NCBI GenBank assembly: GCA_030429565.1
Contig: JAUIFE010000004.1
Coordinates: 499,335-563,334, forward strand
From: Holophagae bacterium
GTDB taxonomy: Bacteria; Acidobacteriota; Holophagae; Acanthopleuribacterales; Acanthopleuribacteraceae
Direction: 5' to 3'
Length of the DNA stretch: 64,000 nucleotides
This document shows, in pieces, positions 34,579 to 44,848 of this stretch (positions within the stretch are counted from its first letter, which is position 1; each line of letters begins with the position of its first letter). Under the pieces are notes generated by a model. The model made no database searches and was not told the DNA's origin. It saw only the letters and a program-made list of their open reading frames with translations. A program made the translations under genes and the position numbers.

Positions 34579-37011
34579 ATGAGCGAACAACATGAAGATC
34601 ACATCCAAGCAACGGCTTACCCGCTGCTTGCGATTCGCAATGTGGTGGTTTTCCCCGAAACGCCCAAACGGCTTTTCTTTAACCGGCCCCAATCCCTGGA
34701 GGCCCTCAAGTACGCGGCGCGCAACCACCAACCCGTGGTGGTCGTTACGCTGCGTGGTCCCGAACGCGATATCCGTTCGATGGACGATGTTTACCCCATG
34801 GGCGTCATGGGCACTATTTCCCAATTACAACGCCTGCCCAACGGCACCCTGCAAGCCTTCTTTACCCCCAGCCAACGCGCTTCCATTCAGGCGCTTAACC
34901 CCAGCGGGCCTTTCTTTACCGTTAAAGCCGCGCCGGTCACCTCACGTGAATCGGCCGATTTAGAGCTGCCGCGCCTGGTTCAGGCCCTCAAACAGGAATT
35001 CTTCAAGCACGTCGATTTTGAAAAACGTTCGGCCCATTTCCACTGGAGCGAGGACCTCGACCGCAGCGATGTGCCCGCCGGCCGTTTTGCCGACGCTGTC
35101 GCACCCATGCTGAAAGCCTCAATCGAAGAGCTCCAGGACGTTTTGGAGACCCTGGATACCCGTGAGCGCGTCGAAAAGGTCTACACGCTGCTCTATAAAG
35201 AAATCAAACAAAAAGAATTCGAACGCGATCTCAAAGCACGTGTCGAAGAAGCCGTCGGCAAACGCCAGAAAGAGTACTTCTTAAACGAACAGATGCGCGC
35301 CATTCAGGAAGAAATGGGCGAATCGCCGGAAAACGAAGAATTCAACCAACTGCAGCAGGCCATCGACGCGGCCGCCATGCCCGAGCACGCCAAAGAGACC
35401 GCCGAAAAAGAGCTGGCCAAGTTGCGCCGCATCGGTTTGCAATCCCATGAAGCAACCCCCGTACGCAATTATCTGGATTGGTTGGTCAGCCTGCCTTGGT
35501 CCAAGAACACCGAGGACAATTTCGAGGTCGCCCATGCGGAAGCCATTCTCGACGAGGACCATTTCGGTCTCGAAAAACCCAAGGAACGCATTGTCGAATT
35601 TATGGCGGTATCCAAGGCCGTCGGTGAATTAAAAGGGCCGATCGTCTGCTTGTCTGGACCGCCGGGCGTCGGTAAAACCTCGCTCGCCAAAAGCATCGCC
35701 CGTGCTTTGGGTCGCAAATTTGGCCGCATCAGTCTGGGCGGCGTACGCGATGAAGCCGAAATTCGCGGTCACCGCCGCACCTACATCGGCGCGTTGCCTG
35801 GCAAAATCATTCAAACCATGAAAAAGGTCGACAGCAACAACCCTGTCATTTTGTTAGACGAAATTGACAAGGTCAGCAACTATTACGGCGGCGGACCTAC
35901 AGCCGCGCTGTTGGAAGTGTTGGATCCCGAACAAAACAACAGCTTTATGGACCACTACCTGGAAATTGAGTACGACCTTTCCAAGGTACTGTTTATCGCC
36001 ACCGCCAACGACCTGAGCACGATTCCCCTGCCCTTGCGTGATCGCATGGAAATCATCGAGGTCAGCGGCTACACCGAACTGGAAAAAGTGCAAATCGCCA
36101 ATCGCTACCTGTTGCCCAAACAAATGAAAGAAAACGGCTTGGACAACGGCAAGCTGGTCGTTCCGCAAAAACAACTGCTGCACCTAATTCGCCGTTACAC
36201 GCGCGAAGCCGGCGTGCGCAGCTTGGAACGCACCCTCGCCAAAGTCTGCCGGAAGGCCGTCACCGAACGCGTCAAAAGCGGAAAAAAGGCCGCGATTCGC
36301 CTGACCGCCGCCAAACTCGCGCGTTACCTGGGACCGGCTCGTTTCATTCGAAGCGAACTCGAGAAACAGAATCAAGCGGGCATGGTGACCGGTTTGGCCT
36401 GGACCAGTGTCGGCGGCGAAACGCTTTCGATTGAAGTGGCCACCATGAAAGGCACCGGCAAATTGTCCCTGACCGGAACGCTTGGCGATGTCATGAAGGA
36501 ATCGGCACAGGCCGCGTTGTCTTATGTGCGCGCCCACGCCAACGATTTCGGCATCTACGCCAAACAGTTTAAAGACCTTGACATCCACATCCACGTTCCG
36601 GCGGGCGGCACCCCCAAGGATGGTCCTTCGGCGGGCATCGCGCTGACCGGCGGCCTTGTCTCAGCCCTGACCGGCATCCCCATTAACCACTTAGTGGCCT
36701 TAACCGGCGAAGTCACCCTGCGCGGTAACGTCTTGCCGATTGGCGGTCTCAAGGAAAAAATGATGGCGGCCCTGCGCGCCCAAATCGAGACCGTCATCAT
36801 CCCCGACCAAAACGAAAAAGATTTGGCCGAGGTGCCTCCGGAAATTCGCGACAGTTTGCGCATCGTGAAGGTCAAACACGTCAGCGAAATCTTCCCGATT
36901 CTGCTTGAGCAAATGCCGCTACCGGTGGTTGAAGAAACAACGGAGGACACGGTGGCAACGCCGGCGGTACCCGATCACCACAATAATTCACCGTTAACCT
37001 CAATGGACTAA
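34579..37011 (+). CDS. lon: ATP-dependent protease Lon
   Basis: LonA-type AAA+ protease, 810 residues, normal length. The N-terminal LON substrate-binding domain spans about 10-200 and a helical region follows. Walker A is GPPGVGKTS near 357 and Walker B contains VILLDEIDKV. The C-terminal protease domain has the catalytic Ser684 (PKDGPSAGIAL) and Lys727 in GGLKEKMMAAL, the family's 43-residue spacing. It degrades misfolded and regulatory proteins in the cytoplasm. ATG start with GAGGTGA upstream. The short tail after 780 is rich in Glu, Thr and Pro. Transcription ends at the hairpin at 37064-37091. Confidence 0.97.
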   Translation: MSEQHEDHIQATAYPLLAIRNVVVFPETPKRLFFNRPQSLEALKYAARNHQPVVVVTLRGPERDIRSMDDVYPMGVMGTISQLQRLPNGTLQAFFTPSQRASIQALNPSGPFFTVKAAPVTSRESADLELPRLVQALKQEFFKHVDFEKRSAHFHWSEDLDRSDVPAGRFADAVAPMLKASIEELQDVLETLDTRERVEKVYTLLYKEIKQKEFERDLKARVEEAVGKRQKEYFLNEQMRAIQEEMGESPENEEFNQLQQAIDAAAMPEHAKETAEKELAKLRRIGLQSHEATPVRNYLDWLVSLPWSKNTEDNFEVAHAEAILDEDHFGLEKPKERIVEFMAVSKAVGELKGPIVCLSGPPGVGKTSLAKSIARALGRKFGRISLGGVRDEAEIRGHRRTYIGALPGKIIQTMKKVDSNNPVILLDEIDKVSNYYGGGPTAALLEVLDPEQNNSFMDHYLEIEYDLSKVLFIATANDLSTIPLPLRDRMEIIEVSGYTELEKVQIANRYLLPKQMKENGLDNGKLVVPQKQLLHLIRRYTREAGVRSLERTLAKVCRKAVTERVKSGKKAAIRLTAAKLARYLGPARFIRSELEKQNQAGMVTGLAWTSVGGETLSIEVATMKGTGKLSLTGTLGDVMKESAQAALSYVRAHANDFGIYAKQFKDLDIHIHVPAGGTPKDGPSAGIALTGGLVSALTGIPINHLVALTGEVTLRGNVLPIGGLKEKMMAALRAQIETVIIPDQNEKDLAEVPPEIRDSLRIVKVKHVSEIFPILLEQMPLPVVEETTEDTVATPAVPDHHNNSPLTSMD

Positions 37012-37063
37012 CCGGCGCCGATGCGCCACTAACTTTATCTCCTCTCCTCCGCGAACCACGCAA

Positions 37064-37098
37064 AAGGGCCGGGCAATGGTGCCCGGCCCTTGTTGTTT
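37064..37098. terminator. Bidirectional terminator between lon and decarboxylase
   Basis: A perfect 11-bp stem, AAGGGCCGGGC/GCCCGGCCCTT, with a six-base loop lies between convergent genes. On the minus strand the stem is followed by TT; on the plus strand by GTTGTTTG. Each tail is short, but the position suits both genes. Confidence 0.75.
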
Positions 37099-37124
37099 GT
37101 GCATGTTTCACGCGGGACGTTTTT

Positions 37125-38594
37125 TTAGGCGATGCGCCCGATTAAAGATTTGTAAAGGCTGAGCGCAATGTGATCGAGCAGATCCAACACTTGTTGAATT
37201 TCCACATCGCGGGTACGTGGGTTGATGGTGCACATGCGAATCACGGTGCGGTCATTGAGTTTGGTGTAGATGACCATGCCATAGCCGGTCCCGTTAAAGG
37301 TCTCGACAATCTCGCGGTTAAGCTCATCGCAGGTGGCCTCGTCCAAATCGCTCGGCTGAAAACGGAAGGTTACCACGGCCAAACGCGCGCTGCTGGTGAT
37401 GTGCCAGTTGCGTTTTTGGCGCATGCGTTTCTCGACGATTTCGGCCAGTTCCATGCCGCGCACCTGTGCGGCTTCAAAGGCATCGGCGCCAAAAACCTTG
37501 AGCGAGAACCACAGCTTCAGCGCCCGAAAATCACGCGTCAGTTGGATGCCGTAATCGCAAAAGTTGGGTTCGTCGGATTCTTCGATGAGTTTAAGGTATT
37601 CGGCCGAGTAACTGAAAGTACGGCGCAAATCGAAACCGTTGCGAACCATGACACAGCCGGCCGAGTAGGGTTGGAACATCCACTTGTGTGGATCGAGACC
37701 AACCGAATCCACTAAACCAAGTTCTTCCAACGCCTTGCGACCTGGTTCACAAAAAACCGCGCCGGCACCGTAGGCACCGTCGGCGTGTAGCCACAGATCC
37801 TCGCGACGACAAATCACGCTCAGGTCAACCAATGGATCGATGCTGCCGGTGTTGGTGGTGCCGGCATTGGCAATCACACAAAACGGCCGCAAACCGGCGC
37901 GGCGATCGGCTTCGATGCGGGCACTTAACACGGAGGGTTGTAATCTAAACTGATCATCACTGGGCAAGCGCACAATTTGTTCCGGCCGAAAACCCAACAA
38001 CCACAAATTGCGATCAAGTGATTTATGGGTTTGATCGGAGCAGTACACAATCGCATTTTTGGGGTCATTGTTGAGTTTGACATTACGCGCGGTCGCCATG
38101 GCGACTAAGCCGGCTTCGCTACCGCCGCTGAGGAAGACGCCGCGCGCACCGGCGGGAAAACCCACCAATCGCCGCAACCATTCCAGGGTAATCAGTTCAA
38201 TTTCGGATGCGCCGGCCCCGCCAATCCAGGTCCCGCAGAATACGTTAAAACCGTTGGTGAGCATTTCTGCGAGGGCGCCCGCGTAGTTGCCAGGCCCTGG
38301 GACGAAGGCAAAAAAGCGCGGATGATCGTGGTGGGTGATGTTTTGGAAGACGTGGTTCTCCAGGTCATCCATGAGCTTGTCAAAATTTTGCGGATCGCGC
38401 GGCAGCGGTTGGCCGAGCAGGCGCTCTAAGTCGCGCCCTGATTTGACGTTGAGCACCTTTTGATTGCGAATGTCGGTGAGGTGGTCGACGACCGCGTCGA
38501 TCACCCGGTACCCCATGTCACGCATGGTTTGTTCATCCAAAGTTAACGGTGCTTGCGTCCGGTTACGTTTGATCCGAGTAAGGTCTACTGCCAT
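37125..38594 (-). CDS. PLP-dependent group II decarboxylase
   Basis: Pyridoxal-phosphate decarboxylase of the aromatic-L-amino-acid/tyrosine/glutamate (DDC/GAD) family, 489 residues. It shows FFAFVPGPGNYAG, the GGSEAG(L) loop, ANAGTTNTGSIDP, HADGAYGA and the PLP lysine 304 in DPHKW. The lack of other context leaves the substrate open: tryptophan, tyrosine, DOPA or a related amino acid. Start is ATG 38592-38594 with GGAGG about nine bases upstream. The open frame continues 15 codons further, but without a binding site. A 1.5-kb gene-free region lies upstream. Confidence 0.92.
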   Translation of the reverse strand: MAVDLTRIKRNRTQAPLTLDEQTMRDMGYRVIDAVVDHLTDIRNQKVLNVKSGRDLERLLGQPLPRDPQNFDKLMDDLENHVFQNITHHDHPRFFAFVPGPGNYAGALAEMLTNGFNVFCGTWIGGAGASEIELITLEWLRRLVGFPAGARGVFLSGGSEAGLVAMATARNVKLNNDPKNAIVYCSDQTHKSLDRNLWLLGFRPEQIVRLPSDDQFRLQPSVLSARIEADRRAGLRPFCVIANAGTTNTGSIDPLVDLSVICRREDLWLHADGAYGAGAVFCEPGRKALEELGLVDSVGLDPHKWMFQPYSAGCVMVRNGFDLRRTFSYSAEYLKLIEESDEPNFCDYGIQLTRDFRALKLWFSLKVFGADAFEAAQVRGMELAEIVEKRMRQKRNWHITSSARLAVVTFRFQPSDLDEATCDELNREIVETFNGTGYGMVIYTKLNDRTVIRMCTINPRTRDVEIQQVLDLLDHIALSLYKSLIGRIA

Positions 38595-40090
38595 GCTGCG
38601 CTGCCTCCAAGAAAGGGAAAGAGGGGTGGGAAAACCCAAGAGGTGGTTTCACGAGCACGAACAGCCCTGTCATATGGCTTTCACTTTGCCGGTTAAGGAC
38701 GTAAAAGGGATTCCCGCTTCACGCTTCGTTTCTCATCACCCAGGTTTGACGTCCGATCAGGGTGACCACCCGAACCCGTTGACATTCGCACAAACGATGG
38801 CGCGAACCGGTCGGGACAAAAAAACAACCGACATGACGACGACAACCCGTGGGGTTAGGCCGCGGTCGTCGTGGCGAACTACATACGATCCCTGCTGATA
38901 AACTTGTGGTTAAGGGCTGTCCGTAGTGAATGCGTGCCGTGGTTACAACACGGCGGTCTGGCTGCCGAGGGCGGAGCATGACGCGGCGAGCGGCCTTGCG
39001 GACGTCGGCGCGATGTGGTCGATGAAAAAAAATCGAATGGGGGATTGAACGGGGAAAGGCCGAGCGATCAAACACAGCCGCGAATGGGAACCGGTCGGTT
39101 CTGTTGAAAAAACGCAAAGCGACGTGGGCACTGCGATGGGGGTGAGTCTATCAGTGAATTCTCTTTCAACTTGGTGACAAAAACCAAACAAGTCAAAGAA
39201 AACCCGTAAAAAACCTTAAAATTCAGCCGAACCTCCTTGTTTTTGCATGAATTAAGCATCTCTATAAAGCTTACTTAAGTAGGTTCTCTGTAGTAATTGA
39301 AGCACTGATCCCAATAAGGTCGGTAAAGTGTATATTAACCGCAAAGTCGATTTTTACTCGATGTTGTTATTTGACTCGATTTTATCTAGTATGAGTTTTT
39401 CCCCGCGATTAATCCATAAACGGTCAAAGGTGTGCCGCCGGCTAAAGGCTCGCCTTCTTCCCACCCGATTCTTGTGGTTTGCATCAAGGTTTTATGGTCG
39501 GTTTTCTTCCGCAGGCCGGCAATGCCTCATAAACAGCGAAACAAGCGTCGCCAGGCCGCCTTCCTCAGCCTGTGCCATCTCGCATGCAACATCCTGCACC
39601 AATCGTGGGGCCATTCTCACGAGCAAGCCGCCTGATGCGGGGAACGCGTTTTAAAACGAAGGCAAAAGCGACGGCGCTTTTGAGCGGAAGGTTGGTGTTT
39701 TTCTCGTTGCGGATAGAAGTTTTCCTGGCGCACTTTTCGACTTTATTTCCTTGTAATAAAACCCGTTTTAGGCAACCAATAGGTCGTTCATCTCAAACGC
39801 CGAGGCTTCTGTGAACGGCGATGCATAGAAGCATGGCAAAACGCGCAATCTCACGGGAAGTACCAGGCCTCTGCCTCGAACACTTTCGTGCAATAGATAA
39901 ACTTGGATTTTCTTTCTTCAGGCGCAGCATTCTTCTACCGAGATCGTTGCAAAAATTAAATCTTGGGTGACCATGGCGCAAAATGCGGCGGTCCTCATCT
40001 CATTTTGACTGGATTAAGTCACCCGAAATTAAAAAACGGGTGTTGACGAACATCGTCAACACCCGTTTTAGAGTTTAGTAAGGACTGAAA
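38595..40090. other. 1.5-kb gene-free region
   Basis: No supportable gene. Open frames up to about 130 codons occur, but they lack ribosome binding sites and read as Arg/Ser/Pro-rich noise. From 39160 to 39420 the DNA is notably A/T-rich, with the 10-bp palindrome TACTTAAGTA at 39272-39281. It could hold an untranslated RNA or a decayed gene; I see no proof of either. The terminator of the small secreted-protein gene lies at its right end. Confidence 0.5.
40027..40069 (-). terminator. Strong Rho-independent terminator
   Basis: A perfect 16-bp stem has arms at 40033-40048 and 40054-40069 (AAAACGGGTGTTGACG and its complement) with a five-base loop. On the minus strand it is followed by further T residues. 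It lies 21 bases after the stop codon of the small secreted-protein gene. Confidence 0.9.
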
Positions 40091-40474
40091 TTATTCGGTA
40101 TCGCAATAGTCGGTGACGTCGTCGATGCTGTTGACCAGCTCGTCCATGCGATCAACAGCAGCTTCCAAAGTATTGGCTTCGGCCAGTGCAGCCATGCGTT
40201 TGCGCATGTTGGTGCCGAGCTTTGTTTCGCGGTCGTTACCCAAATCAATCAGCGCGTCGGCGAGAATGTAGGTGTCTTCCGCCAAATCGGTCACGTAATT
40301 TTCGAAACGCTTCATTTCGGTGTCGGTAAAGCGATCGTTTTCTTCACATTCGTTTAAAAAGTTGGCCACTTCATTCCATTCATCGGCCAAACCGTTGATG
40401 TCGTCGCAGATATTACCTGCAAAAATTACCGACGAACTCATCAAAATCAACATGCTAAAGAGACGAAACATCAT
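40091..40474 (-). CDS. Small secreted acidic helical protein
   Basis: 127 residues, no recognised family. A signal peptide (MMFRLFSMLILMSSSVIFA, likely cut before GN) is followed by an acidic, alpha-helical mature chain with three cysteines (ICDD, NECEE and YCDTE), one at each end and one early. Start is ATG 40472-40474 with AGGAGG about six bases upstream; an open frame extends to 40552 without a binding site. A very strong terminator follows, suggesting a well-expressed monocistronic gene. It is probably periplasmic or extracellular. The function is unknown. Confidence 0.8.
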   Translation of the reverse strand: MMFRLFSMLILMSSSVIFAGNICDDINGLADEWNEVANFLNECEENDRFTDTEMKRFENYVTDLAEDTYILADALIDLGNDRETKLGTNMRKRMAALAEANTLEAAVDRMDELVNSIDDVTDYCDTE

Positions 40475-40901
40475 CCCTTTCCTCCTGTGTGGTGTCATAA
40501 CTAACCCGCATGTTTCACGCGTCTTGGACGATAACCGTGCGGACGCCGTCAAAGATGCGGGCTAGTCGGGCAATGGTCCCGGTCGACGGTCGTGAACGAA
40601 CTATCCTATGTTCACGCGACCAAGGTCAATAGGAAAAGATTGGGGGACGAGCAACTTTTTTATTACCGTCGGAACGGAAAATTTTTCCCTGACCTGCAGT
40701 GATGTGGTGTGACCGGGCAAGCGCCACATCCTGTGCATGCAGGACCCCAAGGCGCAGGCGTGGCGAAAAAGGGGCCGGTAAAATCGTTTTTTTCCCATGT
40801 GCCGCGAAACGATGACCACTTCGTAGCCGACGCGGGTCACAAGCCGGTTCCCTTCCCCGCTCGGCCACGTTAGAATTTAGCCAAATCCCGGAAGTCATGT
40901 C
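40475..40901. other. Divergent region with structured hairpin
   Basis: 427 bp between the divergent small secreted-protein gene and the hybrid kinase gene. No gene is supported. The hairpin at 40693-40743 is listed separately. It must contain both promoters. Confidence 0.45.
40693..40743. repeat. Two-part inverted repeat
   Basis: An outer CCTGCA/TGCAGG pair (40693-40698, 40738-40743) and an inner GATGTGG/CCACATC pair (40701-40707, 40724-40730) can fold into an interrupted hairpin with a 16-base loop. There is no T-run. It might be a leader structure or regulator site. Confidence 0.5.
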
Positions 40902-43900
40902 GTGCGGTTGTCCTGCGCTTGGAAGCTCTTGTTTTTTCGCCACTTGGCCGGCATCACCGCTGTCGCTGCTCTCGGGTCGCTCGCATCCTATTGCTACGGG
41001 GATCTTATGCCCAACTCGTCGTGGAAATCCTATTCGTTTCGTCTCGGTTTCGCCGGTTTTGCGCTCGGCTGCGTTTATGCCGTGACCTTTATCTTATTGG
41101 TGCTCAACGCGCCCGATCACGCCCGCAACTTCAGTCAGTTCCTCAGCCAAGTCACGGTGCATCCCGACTGGCTTCTGAACCTTGCCGTGCCGATCATGCT
41201 CGCGTCGATGGCGGTCCTCATCGGCCGCCACTTGGACTGGCGTGAGAGCGTGCTCCAGCAAATCCTCGGCAATGAAACCCGTTTGCGCGAAAATTACGCC
41301 GTTTGTAAAACCAACCTCGAAGAAGTCACCGCCAAACACACCTTGCTTGAGCGGGACCTCGAAAAAAGTAAACGGCTGCAAAACGAACAGACCCGTACCA
41401 TCGACGAACTCAACGAAGAGCTCACTAAGGAAATTCGGCGCGGCAACACGCAACGCACGCAACTCGCCCAACTCAACGACCGACTCCGCGACGCCGAACG
41501 CGAACTGCACGCACGCACCCAGCAATTCGACCGCATAAAAAAAGAAATGGAACACCAAATTCGCGAACGGGTCGAAATGGAAGAGCGCCTGCTTGAAAGC
41601 CAAACGCGTCTGCAACTGATCAACGGCCTCTCGATCGGGTTGACCTCCGGTACCCCGGTCGATCAGGTCACCCAAACCGCCGTCAACCAAATTAAAAAGT
41701 TCTTCACCGATTTGCGCGTTTACTACGCTGAAATTCAGGAACAAACCATCTTGCGTGTACGCCACAGTCCGCACGGCGCCAGTGATGAAGAATTCAACAC
41801 CAATCCCATCGATTTGCAGCGCGCCCCCGAGTACCACCACACGCTGACACTGGGCGATCCGATGATCGTCGAAGATATGACGGTCGACCCACGCCTGCGC
41901 CCGATTATGAGCAGCATCGGCTCACGCCGCGTGTGCGGTATGCTGGAAGTGCCGATTATTTACGGCAACAAACTGACCGGCCTGGTGGGGTTTGCCTCCC
42001 GTGAGCCACGCATATGGTCGGCTCACGAAATAGAAACCCTCAAGGAAATCGCCCAGTTCATGACCCTCGCCTTCCGCGAATTCGAGCTGGAACAGCACCG
42101 CATTGAAGCCGCCGAAGAACTGTTGCGCGCCAAAGAAGCGGCCGAGGCCGCCACGCGCTCGAAATCTGATTTCCTGGCCACCATGAGCCACGAGATTCGC
42201 ACCCCGCTCAACGGTATTATCGGCATGACCTCGTTGCTGATCGAAGGCGATCTTACCGAGGAGCAGAGCGAGTACATGCGTGTCGTGCATTCCTCCGGCG
42301 AGGTTCTGTTGGCCATTATCAACGACATTCTCGACTTCTCGAAAATTGAAGCAGGTAAGCTGGAACTGGAAACGATTGAGTTCGACCTGCGCGAGGTCGT
42401 CGAACTTATCGGCGAAATGTTGGTCGGTAAAGCCGCCGAAAAAGGTTTGGAACTGTGGCAGTCGATTCCCCCCGCCGGACCATCCATTCTGCGCGGTGAC
42501 CCCGGCCGCTTGCGCCAAATCCTCATTAATCTAATGAACAATGCCATCAAGTTCACCGGTGAAGGCGAGGTCGCGACGACTGTCGCCGTCGTCGAGCAAG
42601 AAGAGAACCTGGTCATGCTCGAGTTTCGCATTTCTGATACCGGCATCGGCATTCCCGCCAACCGCCTCGCCAACTTATTCGAATCTTTCACCCAGGTGGA
42701 CGCCTCGACGACGCGCAAATACGGCGGCACCGGCTTGGGTTTAACCATTTCGAAACGTTTGGTGGAACTGATGGGCGGCGAGATTGGCGTCGACAGTGTC
42801 GAAGGCGAGGGCTCAACCTTCTGGTTCCGCATCCCTTTCCCCTATCGCATCGAAGACCAGCCCGATTGGCGTTGCGACCAACTCAGCGGACGCAACATCC
42901 TCGTCATCGAACACAACGAGGGTTGGTCACGCGTGCTGGAGACCTGCTTGCGCGCCTTGGGCACCATGCCGTGGGTGTGCCACAGCTTGGGCGACGCCAT
43001 GAGCTTAATGACCAGCGACGACCCGGCTGTACCGGAACAGTTCGACCTGCTGTTGGTCGATCACCGCGCGCTCGGCGACAAAAAAGAGCGCGGCATTAAG
43101 GGCGCGCGCAGTTTGGCGCCGGAAATCCCCCTGGTCGTGTTGGTGCCCTTGACCAGTAAGATGACCTACCGCGATTTGCCAATCGACGAGCTCATTACCA
43201 AACCGGTTCGACTCGACAACTTGCGCAAAAGCCTGCGCAACGCCTTCGACCTGACGCAAACGGAAACCGACCCGGCCGATGAAACAATTGATGCCGCCGG
43301 CGAGCGCCATCCGGGCCGCATCCTGCTCGTCGACGACCACGCTGTCAACCGCAAGCTCGGTGCGGTGTTGCTGGAAAAAATGGGCTTCCATTTCGACATG
43401 GCCGAAAACGGTTTCGAAGCCCTGTACGCATTGGATCAACGCCGCTACGACTTGGTGTTGATGGACTGCCGCATGCCCAAAATGGACGGGTTCGAAGCGA
43501 CCCGCGAAATTCGCCGTCGCGAAGCCGATGAACGGCATACGCGCATTGTCGCCTTAACCGCCAGCGCTATGCAGGACGATCGGCGCGCCTGTATTGAAGC
43601 GGGCATGGACGACTTTTTGTCAAAGCCGATTTACGTCAACAAGCTGCAGGAAATCCTCGACCGCTACATGCCCAAAACCGAAGACGATGCCGTCGGCATT
43701 GCCGACGATGAAGCCTTGGCCACACTGGAAGCATACGGCCTCAACCGCGAAACCCCGCCGGGCGAAATGACTTTCGACACCATTCTCGAAGACCTGGCCA
43801 AAGAGGGATTGGTCGAACCGGAGCAGGCTGCTGCCGACCAGGACGAGGGGGAAACCGATGCCAAACCCGAAGCAGACGAGGACGACACCGAAGTGCAAGG

Positions 43901-44447
43901 CCGCGACACCAAAAACGAAGCGGCTGCAACGGAAAACAAAGACAAGACCGCACCCGATGCCAACGCCCCGTCAAGCAACGACCCACCCGAGGACCCCCGC
44001 GCCGACGATTCCATCGACGACAGCTTGTCGCGTGCTGAGTTTCGCGCGATGGAAGCCTTGGCCCAGGCTGAGAGCCCGCAGGAGCCGGTACCGGTCGACG
44101 ACGGCGAGCCACGCGTTGAGTTATGGCGATTGCGCGAGGCTACCGGCGGCGATCCCGACCTGATCCGCGAAATGACCGAACTCTACCTATCCGAAGCCGT
44201 GCGATTCATGGGTTTGCTCAAACAAAGCCTACAGGACGGCGACGTCAAAAAGGTGCGTGAACACGCCCACGCCATTAAAGGCAGCGCGGCCAACATGGGC
44301 GCGGTCAAGGTGCTTGCGCTGTCCGGCAAACTTGAAAACCTCGCCGAAAAAGGCGGCCTTGACGGCTCCGACGAACTCTTCACCTCCTTGTTGGCCGAAT
44401 CCGCCGCCGACGAGGCCTACCTGCAGGCTGAACTCGCCAAACTCTAA
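40902..44447 (+). CDS. Hybrid histidine kinase with two receivers and Hpt
   Basis: Membrane-bound phosphorelay protein of 1181 residues. Two or three N-terminal transmembrane segments lie in residues 1-110, followed by a coiled coil (about 120-230), a GAF domain (about 235-400), HisKA with His430 ([10 protein letters not shown]) and HATPase_c ([16 protein letters not shown]). The first receiver (about 665-790) keeps Asp720 but has a degenerate acidic pocket (VIEHNE). The second receiver is canonical (VDDH, Asp855 in LMDCRMP, KP). A long acidic Glu/Asp/Pro linker leads to Hpt with His1123 ([14 protein letters not shown]). Start is GTG 40902 with GGAAG upstream; ATG 41007 is an alternative that would remove the first hydrophobic segment. 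The relay probably passes phosphate to a distant response regulator. Confidence 0.93.
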   Translation: MRLSCAWKLLFFRHLAGITAVAALGSLASYCYGDLMPNSSWKSYSFRLGFAGFALGCVYAVTFILLVLNAPDHARNFSQFLSQVTVHPDWLLNLAVPIMLASMAVLIGRHLDWRESVLQQILGNETRLRENYAVCKTNLEEVTAKHTLLERDLEKSKRLQNEQTRTIDELNEELTKEIRRGNTQRTQLAQLNDRLRDAERELHARTQQFDRIKKEMEHQIRERVEMEERLLESQTRLQLINGLSIGLTSGTPVDQVTQTAVNQIKKFFTDLRVYYAEIQEQTILRVRHSPHGASDEEFNTNPIDLQRAPEYHHTLTLGDPMIVEDMTVDPRLRPIMSSIGSRRVCGMLEVPIIYGNKLTGLVGFASREPRIWSAHEIETLKEIAQFMTLAFREFELEQHRIEAAEELLRAKEAAEAATRSKSDFLATMSHEIRTPLNGIIGMTSLLIEGDLTEEQSEYMRVVHSSGEVLLAIINDILDFSKIEAGKLELETIEFDLREVVELIGEMLVGKAAEKGLELWQSIPPAGPSILRGDPGRLRQILINLMNNAIKFTGEGEVATTVAVVEQEENLVMLEFRISDTGIGIPANRLANLFESFTQVDASTTRKYGGTGLGLTISKRLVELMGGEIGVDSVEGEGSTFWFRIPFPYRIEDQPDWRCDQLSGRNILVIEHNEGWSRVLETCLRALGTMPWVCHSLGDAMSLMTSDDPAVPEQFDLLLVDHRALGDKKERGIKGARSLAPEIPLVVLVPLTSKMTYRDLPIDELITKPVRLDNLRKSLRNAFDLTQTETDPADETIDAAGERHPGRILLVDDHAVNRKLGAVLLEKMGFHFDMAENGFEALYALDQRRYDLVLMDCRMPKMDGFEATREIRRREADERHTRIVALTASAMQDDRRACIEAGMDDFLSKPIYVNKLQEILDRYMPKTEDDAVGIADDEALATLEAYGLNRETPPGEMTFDTILEDLAKEGLVEPEQAAADQDEGETDAKPEADEDDTEVQGRDTKNEAAATENKDKTAPDANAPSSNDPPEDPRADDSIDDSLSRAEFRAMEALAQAESPQEPVPVDDGEPRVELWRLREATGGDPDLIREMTELYLSEAVRFMGLLKQSLQDGDVKKVREHAHAIKGSAANMGAVKVLALSGKLENLAEKGGLDGSDELFTSLLAESAADEAYLQAELAKL

Positions 44448-44848
44448 TCCCAGCCACCATGCCACGTGCCGCCCAAAAAACAGGCTCAGGGCCTGTTAGC
44501 GATCATGATTCCGAAACGTAAAAAACGCGACATCATCCGCGACCCGTGCAGCGTTGCCTGTCAATGTACTTGTCACATGAAGTTGAAAGTTTTTAACTTG
44601 GAAAAGCCGTGTGGCCGCGAGCTGCGGCCGGAAAACATCGGGCGCTCCACCTTGACACCTGGGACCCAGCCCCCTGGTCTCCCGTAACGCATGCCGACGG
44701 GGACGGTAAGCGATGTTTCGTCCCGCCGGCGGCGAATGTTGATGAACCTCGTTGACCTTCGTACGAATCGTAGACACAAGCCAACCGCTAGTGAATTCCG
44801 CTGAATCAGATGGTTTGCCGGTTGGAAAGAATTCACCGTTTCGGTCGG
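44448..44848. other. Convergent intergenic region
   Basis: 401 bp between convergent genes. No gene is supported; frames here are short and unrelated to any family I know. A minus-strand terminator lies at 44475-44497. Confidence 0.5.
44475..44497 (-). terminator. Rho-independent terminator on minus strand
   Basis: AACAGGC (44479-44485) pairs with GCCTGTT (44491-44497) around a five-base loop. On the minus strand a TTTTTT run follows. It is 350 bases past the TPR gene stop and would stop antisense transcription into the hybrid kinase gene. Confidence 0.55.

Noticed and set aside
37100..37120. TGTTTCACG half-match to a parS site (a similar one near 40510)
   Set aside because: The second half does not match the parS palindrome in either place.
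38719..39117. Minus-strand frame of 132 codons
   Set aside because: Arg-rich composition without domain, no ribosome binding site and codon usage unlike neighbouring genes.
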